Shown piece after piece: positions 15,960 to 25,098 of a DNA stretch of 48,318 bases. The position numbers were made by a program, and so were the translations under genes. Below the pieces are notes generated by a model. That model was not told where the DNA came from. It ran no database searches and worked only from the letters and a program-made list of their open reading frames with translations. The DNA is taken from the NCBI GenBank assembly GCA_019694315.1, contig JAIBCE010000015.1, positions 1 through 48,318 of the forward strand, given 5' to 3'. Position 1 is the stretch's first letter, and each line of letters opens with the position of its first letter. Origin of the DNA: Sandaracinaceae bacterium (GTDB lineage Bacteria > Myxococcota_A > Polyangia > Polyangiales > Sandaracinaceae).

Positions 15960-16700
15960 ATGGACCTCGACGAGACATCGACGCGCCGGGATCGCCACGA
16001 TGAGGCTGCGTTGCGTGGAGCCCTGCGAGCATCCGCCGCAGCAGGCCCGAGGGCGCGTGCCGCGTTGATCGCGCTGGTCGCGCTGATCGCCCTGCTCGCG
16101 CCGGTGGGGGGGTGCTCCGGCTGTGAGGGGCAGGACCACGGGAGCGCTGGCCCACCCGAGGTGGACCTCACGTCGCTGCGCGCGGGGTTCCGCTGCGGTC
16201 GTGCCGAGGCGGACGCCGATGCGTGCGCGGCGATCGACGCCTTCGAGCACGCGGGCACGGTCACCGACTGGCCCGCGATCGGCGCCGAGCACCGCTTCAT
16301 CGGCCGCGATCACTGCGTAGAGCCCACGGGCGCAGCGGGCGCGGCGGCCTATCAGATCGTGTACCTCTTGCGTGATCCCGTGGCGACAGGACCTCTGCCC
16401 TATCGGGCCGCGTTCGCGTCGATGCAGCTCGGAGACTCCGCGCCGGCCCGAGACCGCGACGCCATCGCCGCGCTCGCCCGTGGCGAAGCTGCGCCTGCGG
16501 CGCTCACGCCCGAGGCGCTCCAGACCTACTGGCCCGTCTCGAGCGCGGACATCTTCCGACCGCTCGCGCACTCGAGCTCCGGCGTCTCCGTCTCCGACGA
16601 TCCACCCATCTGGTATCTCCGCGCGGACGGTGACCGACTCCTGCTCGTGTCGGCGTCGATCCAGGGCGGCTGCGCGAGCGAGCTCCATCGCGTGCGCTGA
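15960..16700 (+). CDS. Small predicted lipoprotein, unknown function
   Basis: A 246-residue protein with a charged 35-residue N-terminus, a hydrophobic segment (ALIALVALIALLAPVGG) and a Cys (GGCSGC) that could be lipidated. The mature part is about 190 residues with some Cys and a pattern DWPAIGAEHRFIGRDHC, PVSSADIFRPLAHS and RADGDRLLLVSASIQGGC. I do not recognise a family. The start is uncertain: the long charged leader is unusual for a signal peptide, and no other in-frame ATG lies before the hydrophobic segment. The gene is followed 51 bases later by the 941-residue lipoprotein gene in the same direction. Confidence 0.65.
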   Translation: MDLDETSTRRDRHDEAALRGALRASAAAGPRARAALIALVALIALLAPVGGCSGCEGQDHGSAGPPEVDLTSLRAGFRCGRAEADADACAAIDAFEHAGTVTDWPAIGAEHRFIGRDHCVEPTGAAGAAAYQIVYLLRDPVATGPLPYRAAFASMQLGDSAPARDRDAIAALARGEAAPAALTPEALQTYWPVSSADIFRPLAHSSSGVSVSDDPPIWYLRADGDRLLLVSASIQGGCASELHRVR

Positions 16701-16751
16701 ACGCGCGCGTGCACCCGCCGCGACAGGCAGCGGATCAGGCATGATCACGCG

Positions 16752-19577
16752 ATGCGTTGGACGCTCGCGCTCTCGATGGTCTGTGCGCTCCTCTTCGGTT
16801 GCCCGAGCACACCCGAGCCCTCTCCCGATGCGGGCAGCGACGCCCCCGCGCTGCCAGATGCGTTCGTCGAGCCCGATGCGTACGTCGCGCCACCGGTGAT
16901 CGCGTGCCGCCCCTGTCGGCGGAATTCGGACTGCGGCGACGGCAACATGTGTCTGCCGCTCGGTGCGACCGAGCTCGCGTGCGGCATCGGCTGCGAGACC
17001 GACGACGACTGCGCCTCTCTCCCCGTACCCTCGAGCTGCGCGGAGATCTTCGCGGGCATGCCTCGTCAGTGTCAGCCGATCGGCGGCACGTGCCGCACGA
17101 CCGAGCCAGGCACGCCGTGCACCGAGCCGAGCGAATGCACGGGCACCTACGATCGCTGCGTCGTCACCGATGGTCTCTCCGCGGTGTGCACGGTGGCCTG
17201 CCGCTCCGATGCGGACTGCCCCCTCGGGCTCCGACGGTGTGCGGAGATCGAGGGCCAAGGCCCCGTCTGCGTGGCCGATCGCGCCGACCCGACGGCACGG
17301 TGCGCTGCGCTGGTGGCGGCAGGACGGGCGAGCGCCTGCGGTGCCGATCGACGCTGCCCGAGCGGCACCACGTGCCGAGGAAGCGGGGCGCTCGCGCTCT
17401 GTCTCTCGTCACCTCCCTGCACGGGCGCGACCGTCGAGCGCACGGTCGACGGCAGCACCGTGTGCGTGCCCCACCTCGACACCGCCGATCCGTGGAACGA
17501 GCTCTGGGCCGACTGCGAGTGCGTGCTCGATCACGAAGGCGCCTTGCTCGACGACGCCGCAGCGCTCGCGGGGCGAGACCGCTGCGGCCTCGGGTACGCG
17601 AGCGCCGATCTCGATCTCTACATCCCCGAGCTCGCGCACGATCGGTTCCGTCTCTCGTTCGTCGATCGCGTGCACGAGAGCTGGCTCGCGCTGCCCGTCT
17701 TCGCCGATCACGTCGAGCGCGGCCTCGACGAGGGCGCTACGGCCGATCGCCTCGCGCTCATGGCGCGCCTGGCCGACCTCGTGCCGGTCGCGCCGGGCAC
17801 CGCCGCCGCCGCCTCGCTCGAGGAGGCGCTCGTCGCCCTGGCAGCGGCAGGGGGTGGCAGCTTCGATCCGAGCAGCGCGAGCACCGAGCTCGCCGCGATC
17901 GGCGCTCCCGTCCGCGCGGCGCTCGTGCCCTTGCTGGACGCGACCCGCGACGCCGTGCTCGCGCGAGAGGCTGCGATCGCACCGCTCACGGAAGCGCAGC
18001 GCACCACGGCCTTCGCCGAGCCGTCGGGTCTCTTCCTCGGCAACATCGACGATCTCCGCTCGCCCACGGCGCCGGTCGTGCAGGCGCTCCTGCTCGGCGA
18101 TGTGGATCTCGACGCGATCTCGGGCGCCGCGATCGCGCTGGCGCGCGCGATCGATCGAGACGCCCTCGGCGCGATCGCAGGCTCGAGCGGCACGCTCGTC
18201 ATCGACACGCCCCGAGGCCGCATCGCGATCGGCTCGCCCGGTGACGATCGCTACGAAGGCGCCGCGTGGCAGCGCGTGCTCTTCCTGCTCGAGCTCGGAG
18301 GCGACGACACCTATCGCGTTCCGGTGGGCGCCACGACCACGCGCGATCACGGCGTCTCGATCGTGATCGATCTCGGCGGCGCCGACGACTACGGCTACGA
18401 GCCCGTGCCCGTGCCGCTCGACACCGCCGCGGACGGCACCGAGAGACCGCCGTCGGACGGCACCGGCCGCGTCACGCCCGCCGACGGTCAGGGCCCGTCC
18501 TCGCGCTCGCAGATCGCACGCCAGGGCGCGGGTCGGCTGGGCATCGGCATGCTCTTCGATCTCGGCGGCGGCGACGATCGGTACGCGAGCCTGCGCATGT
18601 CGCAGGGCTACGGCGCGCTCGGCGTGGGCGTGCTGTCCGACGACGGCGGCGTCGATCACTTCGCGGCCGAGGCGGGCGCGCAGGGCGCCGCGTCGTTCGG
18701 CCTGGGCCTCCTCGAAGATCTCGGCGATGGCGACGACGTCTTCGATCTCTACGCCGACGGCCAGGGCTTCGGCTACGCGCGCGGGGTGGGCGTGCTCTAC
18801 AGCGAGGCCGGCGACGACGACTACGTGAGCCGACCGCACGACGTCCTCTATTGGTCGCCGCAGATCCCGGGCGGCTCGAATTCGTCGTTCACGCAAGGAG
18901 CCGGCTTCGGTCGGCGCGCGGACTTCAGCGATGGCGTGTTCATGAGCGGCGGGCTCGGCGTGCTGCGCGATCGACAGGGCCGGGACGAGTACACGGCGGC
19001 GGTCTTCGCGCAGGGCACGGGCTACTGGTTCGGCACGGGCCTCTTGCTCGACGGCGCGGGCGACGACCAGTACGACGGCGAGTGGTACGTGCAAGCGTCC
19101 GACGCGCACTACGCGATGTGTGCGCTCGTCGATCGCACGGGCAACGACGTCTACGACGCTCGCGCGTCGCGCTACTCGGGCACGCTCGGGAGCGGACACG
19201 ACTTCTCGAGCGCGTGGTTCCTCGACCTCGCGGGCGATGATCACTATCGGCTGGTCCCTCGCGCCGGCGGCACGGGCAACGCCTCGGGCTTCGGCGCCTT
19301 CGTCGACGCGAGCGGCACCGACACCTACGAGGCCGATGGCGCCTTCACGCTCGGAAACGCGTCGATCGAGACGCCTGGCGATGCGCTGAGGGGCCGGATC
19401 GGCACCCTCGCCTTCTTCCTCGAGCGAGGCGGCGCCGACCTCTACACACGCGACCCCATGGCGCCGATCGCCAACGACGCGACGTGGACCCAGGAGCTGC
19501 ACACGGGCCAGAACGAGCACGGCGCGGGCGTGGATCGCGCGACGGGTACGCTCGGCGTGCCCGCCTTCGAGCCCTGA
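16752..19577 (+). CDS. Large lipoprotein with Cys-rich N-module and Gly-Asp repeat domain
   Basis: A 941-residue lipoprotein. The signal is MRWTLALSMVCALLFGC, followed by a Pro/Asp/Ala linker. Residues about 50-230 are a Cys-rich module (CRPCRRNSDCGDGNMC, CGIGCETDDDC, CTVACRSDADCP) of the type common in myxobacterial surface proteins. A helical middle part follows. From about residue 490 to the end are at least ten degenerate repeats of about 25 residues built round G-[VIL]-G-[VIL]-L-x-D-x-G-G-D-D-x-[YF], for example GIGMLFDLGGGDDRYASL, GLGLLEDLGDGDDVFDLY and GTGLLLDGAGDDQYDG, often followed by AQG-x-G. This looks like a beta-solenoid that could bind calcium through the Asp residues, but I cannot name a family. 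Confidence 0.85.
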   Translation: MRWTLALSMVCALLFGCPSTPEPSPDAGSDAPALPDAFVEPDAYVAPPVIACRPCRRNSDCGDGNMCLPLGATELACGIGCETDDDCASLPVPSSCAEIFAGMPRQCQPIGGTCRTTEPGTPCTEPSECTGTYDRCVVTDGLSAVCTVACRSDADCPLGLRRCAEIEGQGPVCVADRADPTARCAALVAAGRASACGADRRCPSGTTCRGSGALALCLSSPPCTGATVERTVDGSTVCVPHLDTADPWNELWADCECVLDHEGALLDDAAALAGRDRCGLGYASADLDLYIPELAHDRFRLSFVDRVHESWLALPVFADHVERGLDEGATADRLALMARLADLVPVAPGTAAAASLEEALVALAAAGGGSFDPSSASTELAAIGAPVRAALVPLLDATRDAVLAREAAIAPLTEAQRTTAFAEPSGLFLGNIDDLRSPTAPVVQALLLGDVDLDAISGAAIALARAIDRDALGAIAGSSGTLVIDTPRGRIAIGSPGDDRYEGAAWQRVLFLLELGGDDTYRVPVGATTTRDHGVSIVIDLGGADDYGYEPVPVPLDTAADGTERPPSDGTGRVTPADGQGPSSRSQIARQGAGRLGIGMLFDLGGGDDRYASLRMSQGYGALGVGVLSDDGGVDHFAAEAGAQGAASFGLGLLEDLGDGDDVFDLYADGQGFGYARGVGVLYSEAGDDDYVSRPHDVLYWSPQIPGGSNSSFTQGAGFGRRADFSDGVFMSGGLGVLRDRQGRDEYTAAVFAQGTGYWFGTGLLLDGAGDDQYDGEWYVQASDAHYAMCALVDRTGNDVYDARASRYSGTLGSGHDFSSAWFLDLAGDDHYRLVPRAGGTGNASGFGAFVDASGTDTYEADGAFTLGNASIETPGDALRGRIGTLAFFLERGGADLYTRDPMAPIANDATWTQELHTGQNEHGAGVDRATGTLGVPAFEP

Positions 19578-19699
19578 GCGAGGGGGAGGCCTGCGACGTT
19601 CATCGCCGATCGCCGATGTTCTCCGCCGCGGCTCGGACCTGGGGCTTCCGGGATCTCCGGCGATCGGCAACACTCTTTGGCTTCCGTGGAGGTCTCAAG

Positions 19700-21130
19700 A
19701 TGTTCGCTTCTCCCAAGCTCCGTTCCTCACGCGCCCTCCTGCTGGCCACGGGTGGGCTCATCCTCACGACGGTGTCTGCGTGCGGCAGCACCACCAACAC
19801 GATCGACGAGGACTCCGGGGTCGGTCCCGGAACCGACACCGGGATCATGCTGACGATCGACACGGGCACCCGCGTCGACAGCGGTCCGGCGCCCGGTCGC
19901 TGCGGCGACGGCGCGTGCGTCGCGCCCGAGACGGCGTCGAGCTGCCCCGCCGATTGCTCCGCGGGGATCGTGTGCGGCGATGGCACCTGCGAAGGCACCG
20001 AGAACTCCACGAATTGCGCCGCCGACTGCCCCCTCCCCGACACGTGCGGCGACGGCACCTGCGATCCGCGCACCGAGAACGCGCGCACCTGCCCCGCCGA
20101 CTGCACCACGACCGCCATGTGCGGCGACGGCGTGTGCGACGCGAGCGCGGAGGACGCGACGAGCTGCCCCGCCGACTGCACGAGCCCGATGACGTGCGGC
20201 GACGGCACGTGCGATCCGACGACGGAGAACTCTGCCAACTGCCCCGCCGACTGCACGATGCTCGGCTCCTGCGGCGACGGCATCTGCGACCCGCGCAGCG
20301 AGGACGGGATGAGCTGCCCGGCCGACTGCCCGACGACGTGCCCCAACGGCATGTGCGACCCGACGGAGACCTTCCTCTCGTGCCCGCGCGACTGCTTCTC
20401 GATGATGGGCTGCGGCGACGGCATCTGTGACCCGCGCAGCGAGGACACCACGAGCTGCCCCACCGACTGTCCGGTCACCTGCGGCGACGGCGTGTGCAAC
20501 GCGGCCGTGGGCGAGACGCTCGTCACCTGCCCGGGCGACTGCGCGATGACGGACGCGTGCGGCGACGGGAGGTGCGCGCCGCCCGAGGACCCGATGAGCT
20601 GCCCCACCGACTGCGCGATGATGCCCATGTGCGGCGACGGCTTCTGCGACGTGCGCGGGGGCGAGGACATGACGAGCTGCCCCACCGACTGCACGGCGAC
20701 GTGCGGCGATGGCATGTGCGACTTCCGGCTCGGGGAGTCGTTCGACACCTGCCCGGGCGACTGCACGTGCGGTGACGGAACCTGCGACGCCGCCGCCGGC
20801 GAGACGCGGCGCAACTGCCCGGCCGACTGCGCGACGATGACGTCGTGTGGCGACGGCTTCTGCAACCGCTTCGCGGGCGAGGACGCGACGACCTGCCCCG
20901 CCGACTGCGGCATGACGGCGGCGTGCGGCGATGGCACCTGCGACGCCGCAGCCGGCGAGAACGCCATGACCTGCCCGGCCGACTGCACCGTCACGACGGG
21001 CTGCGGCGACCGCATGTGCGACGCCGCGACCGAAAACCTCATGACCTGCCCGATCGACTGCGCCGTCTGCGGTGACGGCGTCTGCACGCGCCCGCCCGAG
21101 GGCCGCCGCAGCTGCCCCGCCGACTGCTGA
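19700..21130 (+). CDS. Lipoprotein with 17 Cys-rich CGDGxC...CPxDC repeats
   Basis: A 476-residue lipoprotein. The ATG at 19700 has GGAGG at 19688-19692, and the signal peptide ends LTTVSAC. After a short Asp/Thr/Gly linker the entire rest is 17 tandem repeats of about 24-28 residues, each with the frame CGDGxCD...(E)...CPxDC. Examples are CGDGTCDPRTENARTCPADC and CGDGFCDVRGGEDMTSCPTDC; the seventh unit is altered (CPNGMCDPTETFLSCPRDC). Each has four Cys, presumably two disulfides, so this is a rod-like extracellular protein. No catalytic domain is present. Similar repeats occur singly in other bacterial and archaeal surface proteins; a protein made only of them suggests a spacer or adhesive stalk. 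The stop is followed at once by a hairpin-rich spacer. Confidence 0.9.
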   Translation: MFASPKLRSSRALLLATGGLILTTVSACGSTTNTIDEDSGVGPGTDTGIMLTIDTGTRVDSGPAPGRCGDGACVAPETASSCPADCSAGIVCGDGTCEGTENSTNCAADCPLPDTCGDGTCDPRTENARTCPADCTTTAMCGDGVCDASAEDATSCPADCTSPMTCGDGTCDPTTENSANCPADCTMLGSCGDGICDPRSEDGMSCPADCPTTCPNGMCDPTETFLSCPRDCFSMMGCGDGICDPRSEDTTSCPTDCPVTCGDGVCNAAVGETLVTCPGDCAMTDACGDGRCAPPEDPMSCPTDCAMMPMCGDGFCDVRGGEDMTSCPTDCTATCGDGMCDFRLGESFDTCPGDCTCGDGTCDAAAGETRRNCPADCATMTSCGDGFCNRFAGEDATTCPADCGMTAACGDGTCDAAAGENAMTCPADCTVTTGCGDRMCDAATENLMTCPIDCAVCGDGVCTRPPEGRRSCPADC

Positions 21131-21330
21131 GTTTGTTGGGTCGAGGGACCTCCGGCCCCTCGAGCTCCCCGTCGCTCACTTCGTCGCTCCGCGACTCGCC
21201 TCGCTCCCGCTCCAGGGGTGAGCTGCGCTCACCCCGCCGCGAGGCGCCCCGAATCGATCCCCACCCGCTCCATTCGCTGTCGCGAATGCTCCCGCGCGGC
21301 GCTCGGCGGGATCTCGATTCTCCTCCGACG
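21131..21330. repeat. Hairpin-rich intergenic mosaic element
   Basis: The 246-base gap after the Cys-rich gene is packed with inverted repeats: TCGAGGG/CCCTCGA (21141-21163), GTCGC-TCC-GCGAC (about 21183-21195), a 9-bp perfect stem GGGGTGAGC-TGC-GCTCACCCC (21215-21235) and CATTCGC-TGTC-GCGAATG (21271-21288). At 21304-21322 it contains CGGCGGGATCTCGATTCTC, identical to the reverse complement of 38033-38051 beside another repeat. It is not coding. It could end transcription of the upstream gene, but there is no T run. Confidence 0.7.
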
Positions 21331-21376
21331 CCAAGCGGTGCTCGACGCGAGCCAGGGAACGCTCCACCATCACTCG

Positions 21377-22459
21377 ATGGCACGCGTTTCCTGGCTCGTG
21401 TGCTTCATGACCATGCTCGTCGGGCTCGGCGCGCCGAGCGCTGCCGGCGCGCAAGACGCTGCCCGCTTCCACGATCTGCTCGCGCCCCACGGCACGTGGA
21501 TCGTCGTGAGCCCCTACGGCGACGCCTTCGTCCCGCGGGAGGCACGCGAGAGCTCGTTCGTGCCGTACCTGAGCGGCGGGCACTGGGTCCCCACCGCGCG
21601 TGGGCTCTCGTTCGAGTCGCGCTACGCGTGGGGCGAGGTCTGTTTTCATCAGGGCCGCTGGATCCGCCTCGGCAGCGAGGCGGGGGCGTGGGCGTGGGTG
21701 CCGCAAGCCGAGTGGTCGAGCGCGTGGGTGGAATGGCGCACGCGCGGAAGCGATGTGGCCTGGCGCGCCTTGGGGCCCGACGGCGTGAGCGCCTCGCAGC
21801 GGGGAACGTGGAACGTGGCCGCGCGCGCCGACCTCGGCGCCGCGAGCCTCGCCGAGCGTGCGCTCCGTGTGAGCGATGCGGCAGTGGCGTCCTTCGACGC
21901 GAGCGCGTCCGCGGCGCCCTCCGACGCACCCCGCGTGGCGCGTGGTCAGGTGATGCTGAGCGGCGGCGGTCGCCTCGTGGTGCACGAGCGAGGAGGGGAT
22001 CGCGTGATCGAGGTCGCCCCCGTGATCGTCGACCGCAACAGCACCGAGGCGCGCGACGCCGAGCGCCGTGCGGCCCTCGCCGAGCAGCACGCGGCCGAGG
22101 CGCGCGAGCGCGCCGAGACGGAGGCGCGCGCGCAGGCCGAGGCACGCGCGCGCGCCGAGGCACGCGCCGCCGAGGAGTCACGCGCGCGCGCCGAGGCCGA
22201 GCGACGCGAGGCGAGCGCCCGCGCGAGCGCCGCGACGGCGAGCACGACCACCACCACGACCACGCGGTGGGGCTACGGCTACTACGTGCCGTACGGATAC
22301 GGCTACGGAGGCTCCGGTTACGGTTATGGAGCCTCCGGTTACGGCTACGGGGCCCCCAGATACGCTCCCGCCGCGCCCAGCACGCCTCCGGCCCCACGCG
22401 ACCCGTATGCGCCCCCGCGCTTCGACGCCCCGCGCCTGCCCTTCGGCGGCTGGCGCTGA
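21377..22459 (+). CDS. DUF6600-like exported protein with coiled coil and Gly/Tyr-rich tail
   Basis: A 360-residue exported protein. The ATG at 21377 gives a signal peptide (MARVSWLVCFMTMLVGLG, cleavage near AAGAQD). The first domain (about residues 30-135) has FHDLLAPHGTWIVVSPYGDAF, GGHWVPTARG and GAWAWVPQAEW, the Trp/Tyr pattern of DUF6600-type proteins. Next is a long Ala/Arg/Glu coiled coil (AEARERAETEARAQAEARAR onward), a run of seven Thr, and a Gly/Tyr-rich tail GYGYYVPYGYGYGGSGYGYG ending in Pro-rich sequence. The function is unknown; such proteins are thought to sit in the envelope. There is no clear ribosome-binding site; upstream frame extensions run into the hairpin spacer and are unlikely to be coding. 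Confidence 0.75.
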   Translation: MARVSWLVCFMTMLVGLGAPSAAGAQDAARFHDLLAPHGTWIVVSPYGDAFVPREARESSFVPYLSGGHWVPTARGLSFESRYAWGEVCFHQGRWIRLGSEAGAWAWVPQAEWSSAWVEWRTRGSDVAWRALGPDGVSASQRGTWNVAARADLGAASLAERALRVSDAAVASFDASASAAPSDAPRVARGQVMLSGGGRLVVHERGGDRVIEVAPVIVDRNSTEARDAERRAALAEQHAAEARERAETEARAQAEARARAEARAAEESRARAEAERREASARASAATASTTTTTTTRWGYGYYVPYGYGYGGSGYGYGASGYGYGAPRYAPAAPSTPPAPRDPYAPPRFDAPRLPFGGWR

Positions 22460-22477
22460 CCCAGAGAGCCGACGGGC

Positions 22478-22563
22478 CGCGAGCGCGGGACCTGCTCAGT
22501 CGCGAGACTTCCTGCTCGGTCGAGCGCGGGAGGCTGCTCAGTCGAGCGCAGGAGGCAGGAGGG
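22478..22563. repeat. Four imperfect copies of a 20-23-bp tandem repeat
   Basis: Four near-copies follow one another: CGCGAGCGCGGGACCTGCTCAGT (22478-22500), a shorter CGCGAGACTTCCTGCTCGGT (22501-22520), CGAGCGCGGGAGGCTGCTCAGT (22521-22542) and CGAGCGCAGGAGGCAGGAGGG (22543-22563). They lie between two convergent genes and cover the last codons of the minus-strand lipoprotein gene, whose stop is 22538-22540. Their role is unknown. Confidence 0.7.
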
Positions 22564-24226
22564 CCACGAACGCACCGGTCTCGTCGCACACCGTCGCACC
22601 GATCTCGATCACGCGGTCGGTGCCGGGATCGATCGCGAAGAGGCGGAGGCGCGCGCCCGCGAGGTCGGTTCCTTCCTCGAAGCTCGCGGTGCCCATCGCG
22701 CGGTAGGGAGCGCGCACCGAGAGCACGCGACGCAGCGGCGCCGACGAGCCTCCCACACCGAAGTCGTGCTCGACGTGCCACGCGTAGCCGCTCGTCTCGG
22801 GCATCTCGACCATCAGGTCGAACACGCCCACGTCGAGCGGCAGGCGGAACTCGCCCATCGCACCGCTCAGCCCCATGGCCGAGCGATTCAAGAGCGCCGC
22901 GCGATCGTCGGCGAGCTCCACCCCGAGCGCCGTCGCCCGCACGCGCGCGCCCGAGACCGGCTCGCCATCGGCGAGCTGCACGGTGCCCCCGAGGATCGAG
23001 CGCTGCGGCAGCGTGTAGAGCTGACCGCGCAGCATGCCCGCCGGGTTCGGCAGCACCTCGAGCGCGTCGACGAGCACGCCCACGTCCTCGTCCGACGACA
23101 CGATCTCCACGACGTACTCGCCCGGCAGCACATAGCCGACGAAGCGCCCGTCCACGTCGGTCGTGAGATCGAGCTCGAGGCTGCCCACGAGCCCCGTGTC
23201 GGGATCGCTCACGTACGGCGAGCGAAGTCGCACCTGCGCGTTGGGCGCCGGCGCGTTCATGCCCAGCGTCGCGGGCAGCTCGACGCGCCCCTCGAGGCGC
23301 ATCGCGTGATCCGACGAGGGAACGAGCAGCGTGAAGGTCCCATCGCTCGCGGGCATCAGCGTGCTCGCGTCGATCGTGATCGCCGGAAGGAGCGCGCTCG
23401 AGTCCTGTCGGGTCACGTCACCGCGGATGCGGAACGCGAAGCCGCCGAGGTTTCGCGGCACGACGAGGGTGAAGCGCCCGTCGTCATCGGTGCTCGTGGC
23501 CGACGACACCGTGCGGCCCGAGATCGGATCGATCATGCGGATGAGCAGGCCCGCCTGCGGATCCGACGACGCGTCGAGGACGACGCCGCGTACCTCTTCG
23601 AGCTCGGCCTGCCAGTAGTCGATCGCGAAGCTCACGCCCGCGCCGGTCGGCACCTCGAGCGTGGCCGCGAGCGGCGGCAGCTGCGCACGGAACTCGCTCT
23701 GGGGCTCGACGTACACGTCGTACGTGGCGCCGCCCGGGAGCTGGGTGACGAAGTCCACGGCCCCGGCGGTCGCCGACGACGCGCGCACCGCGACCGAGCC
23801 CGAGAGCGCACCGGCGAGCGGTGGCTCGTCCACCATCGCGCGACGCGCGAACGTGATCTGCGCCGCGATCGGGTCGCCGTCGTAGCGCGCCGTGCCCTGC
23901 ACGGGCACCTGCACGGGCGCCACCAGCGCGAGCGGCTGACCGGCCTCGAGCACGCCGAGATCGAACAGCATCGGCACGGGCTCGCCGCCGAGCGGATCGC
24001 TCGTCGGCGTCACCTCGACGCGGAGCGCGTAGTCGGGGGCCTCCTCGGTGACGCACAGGTGCGCGGTAGGCTCGCACACGCTGCTCGCGGCGCAGTCGCT
24101 CGTCACGTCACAGCGGTTCACGATCTGCGGGGTGGGTGGATCGACGAGGAGCGAGCAGCCCTCGATCCCCGCGAGCGCTCCGAGCGCGAGCAGGCGCGCC
24201 ACGAGCTGCCTTGCGCGCGGCCTCAT
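22538..24226 (-). CDS. Lipoprotein with repeated carboxypeptidase-regulatory-like domains
   Basis: A 562-residue lipoprotein. The ATG at 24226 overlaps the upstream gene stop as ATGA and gives the signal MRPRARQLVARLLALGALAG, then IEGC. A Cys-rich segment follows (CDVTSDCAASSVCEPTAHLC), then several beta-sandwich units of the carboxypeptidase regulatory type, recognisable as RGVVLDASSDPQAGLLIRM, DDDGRFTLVVPRNLGGFAF, TDVDGRFVGYVLPGEYVVEI and GGTVQLADGEPVSGARVRA. These modules are common in outer-membrane and surface proteins. It forms a two-gene operon with the lipoprotein at 24223-24807. The role is unknown. Confidence 0.8.
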   Translation of the reverse strand: MRPRARQLVARLLALGALAGIEGCSLLVDPPTPQIVNRCDVTSDCAASSVCEPTAHLCVTEEAPDYALRVEVTPTSDPLGGEPVPMLFDLGVLEAGQPLALVAPVQVPVQGTARYDGDPIAAQITFARRAMVDEPPLAGALSGSVAVRASSATAGAVDFVTQLPGGATYDVYVEPQSEFRAQLPPLAATLEVPTGAGVSFAIDYWQAELEEVRGVVLDASSDPQAGLLIRMIDPISGRTVSSATSTDDDGRFTLVVPRNLGGFAFRIRGDVTRQDSSALLPAITIDASTLMPASDGTFTLLVPSSDHAMRLEGRVELPATLGMNAPAPNAQVRLRSPYVSDPDTGLVGSLELDLTTDVDGRFVGYVLPGEYVVEIVSSDEDVGVLVDALEVLPNPAGMLRGQLYTLPQRSILGGTVQLADGEPVSGARVRATALGVELADDRAALLNRSAMGLSGAMGEFRLPLDVGVFDLMVEMPETSGYAWHVEHDFGVGGSSAPLRRVLSVRAPYRAMGTASFEEGTDLAGARLRLFAIDPGTDRVIEIGATVCDETGAFVALLPPALD

Positions 24227-24807
24227 GGGCACCCCGTCATGTCCACCGAGTCGCCCTCCGTCGCCTGCGTGGACACCCACCACGTCGCCGTCCCGAGATC
24301 GCCCTCCACCAGCGGGTCGCGCGTGGGCACGCCATCTTCGTTGCGGAAGCGCTGCGACACGAGGATCTCGACGCGGTGACAGCCCGGCCGGCTCAGCGCC
24401 CCATCGCGCACGGGCACCTGGATGCGCTGCGCGCGACGCCGACGATCGCTCGTGCCCTGCGGAACGGCCGGGACGAACCCACTGCCCACCGGAAAGAGCG
24501 TCACGCCGCGCTGGTAGTCGACGTAGACGAGGTACTGCAGCTCCTCGTCCACGTCGGGATCGCGCACCTCGAGATCGAACACCAGCGTGTTGATGGCGCC
24601 GGCGTCGCCACCGCCGCCGATCTGATCCGCGCGCAGCCGGATCACCTCGTCGAGCGGATAGGCCCCGCCCGAGGGCACCTCGATCGACGGCGGAAAGCCC
24701 GTCGGCGGCACGAACTGGAGGTCCTGCGTGATGCAGCCGGCCAGAGCCAGGGGGCTCGTGGCCATCACCGGGAGTGCTGCAGCGACCCAGCTCACGACAC
24801 GGCGCAT
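24223..24807 (-). CDS. Lipoprotein, unknown function
   Basis: A 194-residue lipoprotein. The ATG at 24807 gives a clean signal peptide, MRRVVSWVAAALPVMATS then PLALAGC. Another in-frame ATG at 24906 would add 33 Arg/Ser-rich residues and is less likely. The mature part has IEVPSGGAYPLDEVIRLRA, TLVFDLEVRDPDVDEELQY and CHRVEILVSQRF, which looks like an immunoglobulin-like beta fold. The family is not recognised. It overlaps the following lipoprotein gene as ATGA, so the two are made together; they may form an envelope complex. The divergent ettA gene starts 291 bases upstream; I see no obvious promoter in that gap. Confidence 0.7.
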   Translation of the reverse strand: MRRVVSWVAAALPVMATSPLALAGCITQDLQFVPPTGFPPSIEVPSGGAYPLDEVIRLRADQIGGGGDAGAINTLVFDLEVRDPDVDEELQYLVYVDYQRGVTLFPVGSGFVPAVPQGTSDRRRRAQRIQVPVRDGALSRPGCHRVEILVSQRFRNEDGVPTRDPLVEGDLGTATWWVSTQATEGDSVDMTGCP

Positions 24808-25098
24808 CGAAGCAACGACGGTGCCACGCGGAAGCGCGCCTCGGATCGCCGACGAAACCTCGCTCGTGCGGGGCGCGCGCTCGGTCGATCGCGACATCGC
24901 TGTCATGGGCCTCGGCAGGCTATCAGGGCGGACGCCGTCGATCGAAGGATTGGGCACCGCGCCGCACAGTGCGCACGGGTGGTGTGCGGTCGTCCTCGCG
25001 CGAGCCGCCGACGGCCTTTCCGCGGGCCCTCGGGCGTGCGATAGAGGCGGTCCCGCCGCGCCGAAGCGTGCGCGTGCCGGCCGAAGGAGCTTCGCGCG

